Source: an uncultured Eubacteriales bacterium (GTDB lineage: Bacteria; Bacillota; Clostridia; Oscillospirales; CAG-272). Taken from it: a stretch of 9,897 bases of DNA. The translations under genes and the position numbers were made by a program. Positions 1 through 6,878 of the stretch are shown one piece after another (within the stretch, counting starts at the first letter, position 1; each line of letters begins with the position of its first letter). Location of the stretch: positions 1 through 9,897 of the forward strand of contig CAKSEM010000045.1 of assembly GCA_934446485.1 (NCBI GenBank). Direction: 5' to 3'. The notes beneath the pieces were generated by a model, which was not told the DNA's origin, did not search any database, and saw only the letters and a program-made list of their open reading frames with translations.

Positions 1-442
1 AGATATGAGAATAAAAAACTTTATATATCTGAAGGCGAGGTTTGAATACCCGACGAGAATATATAAAGGGGTAAACAGGAAAGATAAGGCTATAAATCGT
101 TTTGAACATATGTCGGCTCTGCATTAGTGAAAGAGAATATTATGCAGACACGTCAGAGCAGAATAAAGGTCTGCAGAGCCTTTCGGGGATTGGGGGCCTG
201 TGAAATGTCATTTGGCGGCTTATTCAAGTCTACAGCTCAGCCGATTATTGTGACGTACGGGAAGTTTCGACCTTTGCCGACGGGGGTGTTCCGCAAAAAG
301 CTTCACCTGCAATCAACGAGCGAAGCGGGAGAGAACTGTAAAATTTGCAATTGCTCGACAGAAACGGCTGATGCCCGTATGCGTGCGTCGGATATAGGTA
401 AGAGAAGATTTGGCGTGCCCTCGGATTGAAATGCCGGGCTGT
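1..442. other. Left-end stretch with no supported gene
   Basis: This stretch lies downstream of the flippase stop and contains no coding region I can support. The first 130 bases or so are clearly more AT-rich than the rest of the window. A plus-strand open frame at 127-429 (GTG start, 100 codons) exists, but it has no convincing ribosome binding site, no recognisable domain and no hydrophobic or repeat pattern. I see no U-tailed hairpin that would serve as a terminator for the minus-strand operon ending at 443. A weak 28-base similarity links 217-244 with the flippase 3' end at 436-463. Confidence 0.5.
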
Positions 443-1882
443 TCAAGCCTTCGGTTCAGCCGAGTGTTTTGATTGCACGATCTCCCGGATCCGCTTCGGC
501 GTGACACCTGACACTGCTGCGGTGACTGCGGAGACAGCTATATAGATAAACATTTTTGCGACCGTCGGCAGCGTCAGTGCCGTGACGGTACAGAACGCGG
601 CGGATGTTATACACGACAGCACAAATGAGCGCAGCCACGGCGACTTCTTGTGCCGCCGCAGAAAACAGAGCAGGTATATTAGATAAGCCGCTGCCGAAGC
701 GACGGAGGCGGCAGCGCAGACGGCGCGTATGCTTCCGAATATCGCCTGTGCGGAAAGCTCGAGAGCGAGACTCATTGCAATTGACGCCGCGCCTGCCGCG
801 AGGCAGCCGCCGAGGCGGCCGGACACCTTGTAATATGTGAAAATTATAACGGTGACCGCGCCGGAAAAGATAAGCTGCGGCATCAGCAGGCGGAGGTATT
901 CGAGTGACGGTGCGTAATCCGCCATAAGCGTGCGGACGAAGACCTCGAGCGGGAAATATCCGGCGAGACATATACCGCAGAGTGCGGAGAACAGTGAAAG
1001 AGTGTCGGAAAAGTGACGGACGGCACGTTCACCCAGCCGCTTCAGGTACGGAAAGAGCACAACGGCAACGGACGCCGTGACCGTCGTGCCCACGGCGAGC
1101 ATGCTGTGTGCAAATGCATATACCGCGTAATCGTCGGTGCTGTAAGCAAGCGATACGATCTGGCGGTCGAGCATACCGACAACGCGCAGGAGCTCTGCGC
1201 TTGCCGTGAGCAGTATTCCGCGCCCTACGGTGCGGCGCAGCATCGGCAGTGTGCGTGAGAGCTTCTCGGCTCTTCCGAAGGTTATGTCACGGTAACGCAT
1301 CGCATACCACAGCATGACACCGATCCAGATTGCGGCTGAGGCGTACAGATACCATCGGTAGGATACATTTCCCATGCCGCAGACTGCGGCAAGCACGACT
1401 GCTGCCGTGAAGCGCAGCAGCGCCGACACCACGCCGAGTACGGAGTACTCCGAAAAACGGCAGGTTGCCTCAGATACCGCTCTGTAGTAGGTGGTCACGT
1501 TTATTGCAGCGGCGCGGAGCGCTATCACAATCCCGATAAATCTGTACTCATCCGAGAGGGCCACAGCAGAAAACGCGGCGATGATCAGTCCTGCTGCCGT
1601 TTGTACGGCGATGAATGACCGCGTGTACGCGCGCATTGCGGGACGCTCCAGAGAGTCGTACGTTCTCCCCGCAAGCTCCATCGATAATCCGTCGGTCATG
1701 CCGAGCTGCAGGAATGCCGTATACGCTGCGTAGAGCGAGAATATTTTGAAGTAGCCGTAGTCCGTTATGCCGAGCATCAGCGGGCACAGAAGCCCTACGG
1801 CAGTTTCGCAAAGAACGTATACGACGTTTCCCGTCATGACCCGCACAGTATCCGATACGAATCCCCCGGCGCCGTTTGCCAT
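443..1882 (-). CDS. Wzx-type polysaccharide flippase (MVF/MATE-like)
   Basis: This 479-residue, strongly hydrophobic protein is a probable lipid-linked oligosaccharide or polysaccharide flippase of the MOP (Wzx/RfbX-like) superfamily, moving undecaprenyl-linked sugar units across the cytoplasmic membrane. Long apolar segments spread over the whole length suggest about 12-14 membrane helices. The N-terminal stretch YGYFKIFSLYAAY followed by LQLGMTDGL matches the usual opening of lipopolysaccharide-biosynthesis flippases. The frame is open back to 1996, but I choose the ATG at 1882: it has a GAGAGGAGAT ribosome binding site at 1891-1900, and the first membrane helix follows directly. The extra 38 codons are Arg-rich and overlap the upstream gene. 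It is the last gene of the cluster, 82 bases after the Wzz-like gene. The substrate sugar cannot be read from the sequence. Family assignment is fairly sure; exact specificity is unknown. Confidence 0.82.
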   Translation of the reverse strand: MANGAGGFVSDTVRVMTGNVVYVLCETAVGLLCPLMLGITDYGYFKIFSLYAAYTAFLQLGMTDGLSMELAGRTYDSLERPAMRAYTRSFIAVQTAAGLIIAAFSAVALSDEYRFIGIVIALRAAAINVTTYYRAVSEATCRFSEYSVLGVVSALLRFTAAVVLAAVCGMGNVSYRWYLYASAAIWIGVMLWYAMRYRDITFGRAEKLSRTLPMLRRTVGRGILLTASAELLRVVGMLDRQIVSLAYSTDDYAVYAFAHSMLAVGTTVTASVAVVLFPYLKRLGERAVRHFSDTLSLFSALCGICLAGYFPLEVFVRTLMADYAPSLEYLRLLMPQLIFSGAVTVIIFTYYKVSGRLGGCLAAGAASIAMSLALELSAQAIFGSIRAVCAAASVASAAAYLIYLLCFLRRHKKSPWLRSFVLSCITSAAFCTVTALTLPTVAKMFIYIAVSAVTAAVSGVTPKRIREIVQSKHSAEPKA

Positions 1883-1939
1883 AAGTTCAAATCTCCTCTC
1901 GAGGTGTAATGCCCGCGGATCTCGCTTCCGTATACTCCG

Positions 1940-1968
1940 ATTAAAATGGCGGCGCTCTGTGCGGTCAA
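1940..1968 (-). promoter_or_regulatory. Possible internal promoter before the flippase
   Basis: On the minus strand TTGACC (1968-1963), a 17-base spacer and TTTAAT (1945-1940) form a fair sigma-A match 58 bases before the flippase ATG. The -35 overlaps the stop codon of the Wzz-like gene. The relatively long 82-base gap between the two genes fits an internal promoter. The match is imperfect at -10 and I regard it as tentative. Confidence 0.3.
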
Positions 1969-3218
1969 TACCTCGGTGAGCCCAGTCTGCGCTCACTGCG
2001 GCGATTTATCAGCACGGTCGGAGCCGTGCCGTCCGATGAGTGCATCTTCACCGCTGCGGCGGCGAGAACAGCAAATCTGACGCGACGCCCGAGGACGATC
2101 AGCACACGGTCGGAGAGCGCCGCACAATCAGGGGCGCTGCTGTTTCGGTATGCCGCAGGAGCGACGAGGAAAATGCAGCCGTACTGACCGCGCAGGCGGG
2201 ATATGAGCTCCTCAAACCGTGCCGTTGAAGCCGCTTTCGGGCGCCCTCCGCCATATCGGAGGATGTCGCAGCCACCGGGTATACGGAGTATCAGATCCTC
2301 CGTCGGTGTGCCTGAGTACACGGCTTCCGACAGCCCGTCCCCGTTTCTGTCCGATGGTGAGGTCTCGATCACTATAGCCCGCCTGCCGCGCCTTGACAGC
2401 TCATTCGCAAGAAGCAGAGCGACGCACTCGCAGCCCTCGTCGGGAAGTGAGGATGTCACGGTGATTACGGAGCCGTCCTCGCGGCACATATCGGATACCG
2501 CACGTCTGACTGCGGAGTATGCCCCGTCGGCAGGGCGGCGCGCCGTGTCCGAGAGGTATTTTCCAAATCCCTCGCGCGGGAGCGACACCTCGCCAATGAC
2601 CCCGAGTCCGGTGCACGGCTCAATGTCGGATATGTAGTTTATTCGGTCGCCGAGGACGAAATATATGAGTGAGACGAGGTATATTATGACTGCGGGAGCT
2701 GCGGCAGCGACCAGATAATGCCTTGCCTTCGGAAGATTAGAAGGGCTATCAGCCGGCGACGGCTCATGCAGAACCGTAACGCTGACGTTTGTGCCGAAAT
2801 CGGTTGAGGCGTCGACCGCTGCGGCAACCACAGCGTCGGCGGTCCGTTTTGCCATGTCGCGATCCTTCATGGTTACGCTGACGGAGACTATATCTGCGCT
2901 CGCATCGACGCTGATATGCCGCGAGAGCTCATCGTAGCTCCCGTCATATCCGGCATCTGCTGCGGCACGGTCGAGAACGGTGCGGCTCAGTATGAGCGAC
3001 TCCATGTTCTCCGTCAGTCTGCGGTCATGCGACAGCTCCCCCGAATCGAGGCAGAGGAGCTCTGCTTCGGATGAGTATACCGGTGGGATCAGGCGACCGG
3101 GAAGTATGTATGTCAAAGCGAGTGCGACGACGGACGCTGCGAGCATCGGCAGCAGCGTCCGCCGCAACACCTCGGTGAGATCCGCAAATCTCACAGTTCG
3201 GCACGGTGTGGATTCCAT
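1965..3218 (-). CDS. Wzz-type chain-length protein fused to a degenerate BY-kinase-like domain
   Basis: The protein has 417 residues. Residues 10-190 form a Wzz-like membrane module: a first membrane helix at about 23-40, an extracytoplasmic region, a proline-bearing stretch at 152-163 and a second helix at about 168-190. Residues 200-417 follow the layout of a CpsD/CapB-type bacterial tyrosine kinase: S256-S257, a GLSEAVYSG segment near 295-303, FEELISRLRGQYG near 335-347 and a late VLIN strand near 402-405. The catalytic signatures are lost. Where the family has PGEGKS/T the protein has P259-D260-E261-G262-C263-E264. The Walker A' acidic strand reads AIVIETSP, and the Walker B strand reads CIFLVAPAAY with no DxP. 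There is no C-terminal tyrosine cluster, only a terminal Tyr. It is therefore probably a non-catalytic co-polymerase scaffold regulating chain length. ATG with GGAGGAAA upstream; 47 bases after the acetyltransferase. Confidence 0.78.
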   Translation of the reverse strand: MESTPCRTVRFADLTEVLRRTLLPMLAASVVALALTYILPGRLIPPVYSSEAELLCLDSGELSHDRRLTENMESLILSRTVLDRAAADAGYDGSYDELSRHISVDASADIVSVSVTMKDRDMAKRTADAVVAAAVDASTDFGTNVSVTVLHEPSPADSPSNLPKARHYLVAAAAPAVIIYLVSLIYFVLGDRINYISDIEPCTGLGVIGEVSLPREGFGKYLSDTARRPADGAYSAVRRAVSDMCREDGSVITVTSSLPDEGCECVALLLANELSRRGRRAIVIETSPSDRNGDGLSEAVYSGTPTEDLILRIPGGCDILRYGGGRPKAASTARFEELISRLRGQYGCIFLVAPAAYRNSSAPDCAALSDRVLIVLGRRVRFAVLAAAAVKMHSSDGTAPTVLINRRSERRLGSPRY

Positions 3219-3265
3219 CTTTAAGTTTCCTCCGAAACGATAAATACCGGCTTCCCCGGAAGTCG

Positions 3266-3880
3266 TTACAGCGATGTGCCGTGCGGGAGCCGCGCGGCGG
3301 CGCGTGATCGGTCATCGTCGTCGATCTGCCGCACCGGGCGGCACGGATTGCCGTACGCCACAGTATTCAGCGGAATGTCATGCGTTACGACCGAGCCTGC
3401 GCCGATAACCGAGCCGTCGCCGATCGTTACCCCCGGCATGATGAGCGCACCGGCGCCTATCCAGCAGCAGCTTCCGATCGTGACGCTGAGGTTGTACTGA
3501 TACTGATCGCGCCGCAGCTCCGGCGGTATGGGATGGGCTGCGGCCGCGACTGTGACGTTCGGCCCGAACATCGTGTAGTCCCCGACGGTGATCGGTGCGT
3601 CGTCCACGAGTGTCAGGTTGAAATTTGCATATACGCCGCGCCCGAACCTGACGAAGCGTCCGCCCCAGTTTGCATGGAGCGGCGGCTCGATATAGCAGCC
3701 CTCGCCGATCTCGGCGAACATCTCACGAAGGAGTTCGGTTCTTCTTTCGGCTTCACCCGGGCGGGTCGCGTTGTAGTCATAAAGCCGCTCAAGGCACACC
3801 GTCTGTGCTGCTGCAAGGTCACTGTCAGTCGGAAGGTACAGAGATCCGCTGTGCATGAGTTCAATCTTCTGCCGATCCAT
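3266..3880 (-). CDS. Sugar O-acetyltransferase (LacA/Maa/NodL-type, left-handed beta helix)
   Basis: This 204-residue cytoplasmic enzyme of the hexapeptide-repeat acyltransferase superfamily transfers acetyl from acetyl-CoA to a sugar hydroxyl. An N-terminal helical segment (about 1-58) resembles the maltose/galactoside acetyltransferase cap. It is followed by hexapeptide turns (about 75-170), including ITVGDYTMFGPNV, CWIGAGALIMPG and VTIGDGSVIGAGSVV. The catalytic histidine of the family corresponds to H116 in AAAAHPI. The normal C-terminal YGNPCRPVRQI segment is present, and the length is usual. The start is the ATG at 3880, preceded closely by GGGGAGAG, a rather short spacing. It begins 17 bases after the flavodiiron stop and precedes the Wzz-like gene. 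The context suggests it acetylates a surface-polysaccharide sugar or its precursor, but members of this family often act on free sugars, so the substrate is an inference. Confidence 0.88.
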   Translation of the reverse strand: MDRQKIELMHSGSLYLPTDSDLAAAQTVCLERLYDYNATRPGEAERRTELLREMFAEIGEGCYIEPPLHANWGGRFVRFGRGVYANFNLTLVDDAPITVGDYTMFGPNVTVAAAAHPIPPELRRDQYQYNLSVTIGSCCWIGAGALIMPGVTIGDGSVIGAGSVVTHDIPLNTVAYGNPCRPVRQIDDDDRSRAAARLPHGTSL

Positions 3881-3897
3881 CTCTCCCCTGCCCTACG

Positions 3898-5688
3898 TTA
3901 TGCGATCGGCTCAAAGTCCGAGGCGCCGTGTCGGCAGAGCGGGCAGACGAAGTCGTCCGGCAGGACATCTCCCTCGTATACGTATCCGCAGATGCGGCAT
4001 ACGAAGCCGTGCTTGCCGTCGGTCTCCGGTTTCGGCTTGACATTCTCGTGATAGTAGCTGTAGCTCATGGTTTCGGCGTCGGACATGGCGCGGGCTTCCG
4101 TTATGCTGCATATGAACATGCCGTGAGTGTCAAGATCGACGTAGCTCTCGACCTTCAGCGAGATGAACGAGTTTATATACCTCGGCAGGAAACGCAGCCC
4201 GTTCTCGCTTCTCAGCTCCTCGATCCCCTCGAATTTGTCGTGCTCACGTCCGCTGCGGAAGCCGAAGCTCTCAAATACGCGGAACGGGGTGTCCACCGTG
4301 AGGCAGTTCAGATTCATGATCCCCGCCTGCTTTATTACGTGGTGCGAATAGTTGTCTTTGTTTATCGTGACCGCAATGCGGTTCGGTGCGCTCGTCACCT
4401 GCGTGACCGTATTTACGATGAGCCCGCAGTCGCGGGTACCGTCGTTTGCGGTTATGACGTAGAGACCGTAGCCGATGTTGCCGAGCGCCGAGAGATCGTT
4501 CCGTTCTGCGGCATCGGCGTGCTGTGCCATGTACTCGCGGCAGAGCTCGTCCGCGAGGGCTGTGATCTCGCTGCGGCTCCTTTCGTCGAGAGCCGACTTT
4601 ATGCTGACGGTCTGATCGGCATAGGAGATCTTTTTCGATCCTTCAAGCATACCGCGCATGACCTTGGCGGCGAGCGGTGCCCAGCTTCCGTTCTCGATGA
4701 AGGCGACCGTGCGGTTCTGATATCCGCGTTCGGTGAGGTGTTCTATGAATTCGCGCATATACGGGAAGATGCCTGCGTTGTATGTCGTCGTTGCAAGGAC
4801 GAGCTTGCTGTGGCGGAACGCGTCCTCGATCGCCTCAGCCATATCCTCACGTGCGAGGTCGCAGACGACGACGCGCGGGCAGTTGCGCGAACGCAGCTCG
4901 TCGGCAAGGAGGAGTGCGGCGCGCTTTGTGTTGCCGTAGACTGAGGTATAGGCGATCATTACGCCGTCGCTCTCGGCCTCATACGATGACCATGTGTTAT
5001 AAAGCCCGAGATAATAAGGAAGATTTTCGGTGAGCACCGGTCCGTGGAGAGGGCAGATCATCGAGATATCGAGACCCGATGCCTTCTTGAGGAGTGCCTG
5101 CACCTGAGCACCGTACTTTCCGACGATGCCGAAGTAGTAGCGGCGTGCCTCGCATGCCCAGTCTTCAGAGGCGTCAAGCGCGCCGAACTTTCCGAAGCCG
5201 TCGGCGGAGAAGAGGACGCGGTCCGTGCTGTCATAGGATACTATGACCTCCGGCCAGTGAACCATCGGTGCCGTGAAGAAGGTGAGAGTATGGCGTCCGA
5301 GCGGGAGGGTGTCGCCCTCGCCGACAACGGTGCGGCGATTCTTGAAGTCATCGCCGAAGAAGTTTCCCATCATGGTGAAAGCCTTAGCTGAGGCAACGAC
5401 GGTCGCGTCCGGATAGACGCGCATGAAGCTTGCGATGTTTGCGGAGTGGTCCGGCTCCATGTGGTGCACAACGAGGTAGTCGGGGCGTCTGTCTCCGAGC
5501 GTATCGCGCAGATTATCGAGCCATTCATGAGTGTATGCGGCGTCAACTGTGTCGAGAACGGCGATCTTCTCGTCCATTATTACGTATGAGTTGTAAGCCA
5601 TACCGTTCGGTACGGTGTACTGTCCCTCGAACAGGTCGATTTTGTGATCGTTTACGCCGACATAGCGTATGTCCCGTGTGATTTCCAT
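3898..5688 (-). CDS. fprA: Flavodiiron protein fused to flavin reductase and rubredoxin
   Basis: This 596-residue A-type flavoprotein probably reduces O2 to water and/or NO to N2O in the cytoplasm. Four parts are visible. A metallo-beta-lactamase-like diiron domain (about 1-240) has ligands H76-x-E78-x-D80-H81, D163 and H215, plus the family histidine H144. A flavodoxin domain (about 243-390) has the FMN motif TSVYGNT at 248-254. A flavin-reductase domain (about 398-550) contains NTVTQVTSAP. A C-terminal rubredoxin (about 558-596) has C564-x2-C567 and C582-x2-C585. The last two parts resemble the Moorella high-molecular-weight rubredoxin Hrb, so the fusion could carry electrons from NAD(P)H through FMN and the rubredoxin iron to the diiron site in one chain. 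All visible ligands are intact. The start is supported by GGAGGAGAT seven bases upstream. It is the first gene of the minus-strand cluster, under the promoter at 5752-5780. The preference for O2 or NO cannot be told from sequence. Confidence 0.95.
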   Translation of the reverse strand: MEITRDIRYVGVNDHKIDLFEGQYTVPNGMAYNSYVIMDEKIAVLDTVDAAYTHEWLDNLRDTLGDRRPDYLVVHHMEPDHSANIASFMRVYPDATVVASAKAFTMMGNFFGDDFKNRRTVVGEGDTLPLGRHTLTFFTAPMVHWPEVIVSYDSTDRVLFSADGFGKFGALDASEDWACEARRYYFGIVGKYGAQVQALLKKASGLDISMICPLHGPVLTENLPYYLGLYNTWSSYEAESDGVMIAYTSVYGNTKRAALLLADELRSRNCPRVVVCDLAREDMAEAIEDAFRHSKLVLATTTYNAGIFPYMREFIEHLTERGYQNRTVAFIENGSWAPLAAKVMRGMLEGSKKISYADQTVSIKSALDERSRSEITALADELCREYMAQHADAAERNDLSALGNIGYGLYVITANDGTRDCGLIVNTVTQVTSAPNRIAVTINKDNYSHHVIKQAGIMNLNCLTVDTPFRVFESFGFRSGREHDKFEGIEELRSENGLRFLPRYINSFISLKVESYVDLDTHGMFICSITEARAMSDAETMSYSYYHENVKPKPETDGKHGFVCRICGYVYEGDVLPDDFVCPLCRHGASDFEPIA

Positions 5689-5708
5689 ATGATCTCCTCC
5701 GATTTTAT
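5674..5708 (-). repeat. Inverted repeat arm over the fprA start
   Basis: Read on the minus strand this arm contains atcggaggagatcatatgg, then two variable bases and atcacacgg. It spans the ribosome binding site, the ATG and codons 2-5 of the flavodiiron gene. It matches the plus-strand arm at 5925-5959 at 32 of 35 positions, with a 19-base perfect core. The arms point towards each other across 216 bases. Confidence 0.9.
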
Positions 5709-5751
5709 GTTTATTGTTCCCTGATGATCGCGAATATTATCCTTTTCAGTA

Positions 5752-5780
5752 ATTTTACCATGAGACACCCATGTTGTCAA
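5752..5780 (-). promoter_or_regulatory. Sigma-A promoter for the fprA-led cluster
   Basis: On the minus strand TTGACA (5780-5775), a 17-base spacer and TAAAAT (5757-5752) form a near-perfect promoter. A TGG triplet directly before the -10 gives an extended -10 element. Transcription would start near 5745, leaving a leader of about 55 bases before the ATG at 5688. A short dyad, GTTG-N6-CAAC at 5773-5786, overlaps the -35 and could be an operator, but its arms are only four bases long. Confidence 0.8.
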
Positions 5781-5849
5781 GGCAACCATTGCGACTTTAT
5801 GTCCATAAAATGAAGTCGGATCCTCGGAAAAGCCGAGTGCGGCGAGAGG

Positions 5850-5878
5850 TTGATTAGTTTGCGGGTGTGTGGTATATT
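5850..5878 (+). promoter_or_regulatory. Sigma-A-like promoter for the decarboxylase-family gene
   Basis: TTGATT (5850-5855), a 17-base spacer and TATATT (5873-5878) form a good sigma-A match with a TGG triplet before the -10. The -10 ends 66 bases before the ATG at 5945. The divergent fprA promoter -10 ends 63 bases before its own ATG, so the two promoters sit almost symmetrically in the gap. A CTCGG/CCGAG hairpin with a five-base loop lies just upstream at 5823-5837. Confidence 0.65.
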
Positions 5879-5924
5879 TCCGGAAGAGGCGAACGTCATA
5901 GCGCACGCCTACATACTGTACCGT

Positions 5925-5959
5925 ATAATATCGGAGGAGATCATATGGTTATCACACGG
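5925..5959 (+). repeat. Inverted repeat arm over the decarboxylase-family gene start
   Basis: This is the plus-strand partner of the arm at 5674-5708, identical at 32 of 35 positions. It covers the GGAGGAG ribosome binding site, the ATG at 5945 and codons 2-5. Ribosome binding sites of the other genes in the window have different spacers before their starts, so the shared sequence is not simply the local consensus. Confidence 0.9.
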
Positions 5960-6638
5960 ACGGATCCCGAATTTGCGAAACAGTTTGAAAATTTTGCAGG
6001 CAGCGAGGTTGTCGGCGAGGTGAGCAGACACTGCCCGAGAAGACGCGGAACCTTGCAATTTTTGCAGTACTTATCGGCTGCGGGGCACGGACGCTTACCG
6101 CGAAATGCTGCCTGCGGCAATTGACAGCGGCGTAACTCCGGTTATGGTCAAGGAGTGTGTCTATCAGGCGACCGCCTGCCTCGGATACGGTCGGATGCTG
6201 CCGTTTCTGAATTTGACGAACGAAGTGCTGGCGCAGCTCGGCGTACCTCTCCCGCTTCCGGGACAGGCAACGACCTCGGCGGAGAACCGTCTGGAGTGCG
6301 GAGTCCGTGTACAGGCCGAGGTCTTCGGCGATGGGATGCATGAGGCTTGGCGCAAGGGGCACATCAATCGCTGGCTTGCGGACAACTGCTTCGGCGATTA
6401 TTACACGCGCACCGGGCTCGATCTGCGGCAGCGCGAGATGATCACCTTCTGCTTTCTGATGGTCCAGGGCGGCTGCGAGGCACAGCTCACAGCTCACGCC
6501 GCGGGGAATATGAACATAGGCAACGACCGCGACTTCCTGACGCGCGTCGTGTCGCAGTGTCTGCCGTATATCGGATATCCGCGCAGCCTGAATGCGCTTT
6601 CCTGCATCGCCGAAGCATCCGAGCGCTCGTCCGGCTGA
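5945..6638 (+). pseudogene. Carboxymuconolactone decarboxylase-family protein, disrupted by two frameshifts
   Basis: The reading starts at ATG 5945 (MVITRTDPEFAKQFENF) behind a strong GGAGGAG site. It shifts by -1 near 6028-6033, where the second frame continues LPEKTRNLAIFAVLIGCG. It shifts by -1 again in the GGGG run near 6077-6083, after which DAYREMLPAAIDSG continues in the third frame to 6638. Both shifts fit loss of one base. The joined product would be about 231 residues, the size of the Clostridia CMD/AhpD-like proteins that contain HINRWLADNCFGDYYTR, GLDLRQREMITFCFL and QCLPYIGYPRSLNAL, all present here. The family includes AhpD-type redox proteins and many oxidoreductase-associated members; the role of this subgroup is unknown to me. 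An internal ATG at 6105 opens 177 codons and could give an N-truncated product. Sequencing or assembly error is an alternative, especially at the G run. Confidence 0.85.
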
Positions 6639-6691
6639 GGGCGCGCGCCGCCTGTGATGCAGTAGAGCCTGCGGCGTTGTGTGCAGATTCG

Positions 6692-6718
6692 GTCGGGGCG
6701 GTTTTGCCGCCACCCGAC
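6692..6718 (+). other. GC-rich hairpin after the decarboxylase-family gene
   Basis: GTCGGG and GCGG (6692-6701) pair with CCGC (6707-6710) and CCCGAC (6713-6718) around a five-base loop, with a two-base CA bulge. There is no U tract, so it is not a terminator by itself. It may protect the transcript 3' end or pause polymerase before the true terminator at 6737-6765. Confidence 0.4.
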
Positions 6719-6736
6719 GAGCGCTCGGAAACGATA

Positions 6737-6765
6737 AAAAAACGAGCCGATACGGCTCGTTTTTT
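6737..6765. terminator. Bidirectional intrinsic terminator
   Basis: A perfect 13-bp stem (AAAAACGAGCCG-type arms, 6737-6749 with 6753-6765) closes a three-base loop, ATA. A-rich and T-rich flanks provide a U tract in both directions. It would end plus-strand transcription from the decarboxylase-family gene and minus-strand transcription of the tRNA-Trp gene, whose 3' end lies five bases away. Confidence 0.92.
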
Positions 6766-6770
6766 GTTTT

Positions 6771-6843
6771 CAGGGGCACTAAGACTCGAACTCAGGACAC
6801 GTGGTTTTGGAGACCACTGCTCTACCAACTGAGCTATACCCCT
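6771..6843 (-). tRNA. trnW: tRNA-Trp (anticodon CCA)
   Basis: The 73-base minus-strand sequence folds as a full cloverleaf. The acceptor stem AGGGGTA pairs with TGCCCCT (one G-U), with a four-bp D stem (GCTC/GAGC) and anticodon stem GTGGT/ACCAC around loop CTCCAAA with anticodon CCA. The variable loop has five bases, and the T arm is CTGAG-TTCGAGT-CTTAG (one G-U). The discriminator is G and the 3' CCA is not encoded. It stands alone, with its own promoter and the shared terminator. Confidence 0.97.
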
Positions 6844-6878
6844 ATGTGTTTGCGGCATCTGCCGATGCCACATCACAT

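Noticed and set aside
1..30. AGATAT/ATATCT inverted ends at the left edge as a terminator or attachment site
   Set aside because: The arms are short and AT-only with a long loop, and no integrase, tRNA end or partner repeat is present.
127..429. Plus-strand open frame of 100 codons in the left-end stretch
   Set aside because: GTG start without a clear ribosome binding site, no recognisable domain, and composition that reads like translated noncoding DNA.
1883..1996. Longer start for the flippase at 1996
   Set aside because: The added 38 residues are Arg-rich and overlap the upstream gene. The ATG at 1882 has a strong ribosome binding site and fits the family's N terminus.
3928..4944. Plus-strand open frame of 338 codons
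   Set aside because: It lies antisense to the flavodiiron gene, whose domains and metal ligands are unambiguous; long antisense frames are common in GC-rich codon usage.
5924..5929. Perfect TATAAT before the decarboxylase-family gene as a -10 element
   Set aside because: No -35 lies 16-18 bases upstream, and transcription would start inside or after the ribosome binding site. The element at 5850-5878 fits better.
5952..6779. Minus-strand open frame of 275 codons
   Set aside because: It is antisense to the decarboxylase-family gene and runs through the bidirectional terminator; the protein is Arg/His-rich with no family pattern.
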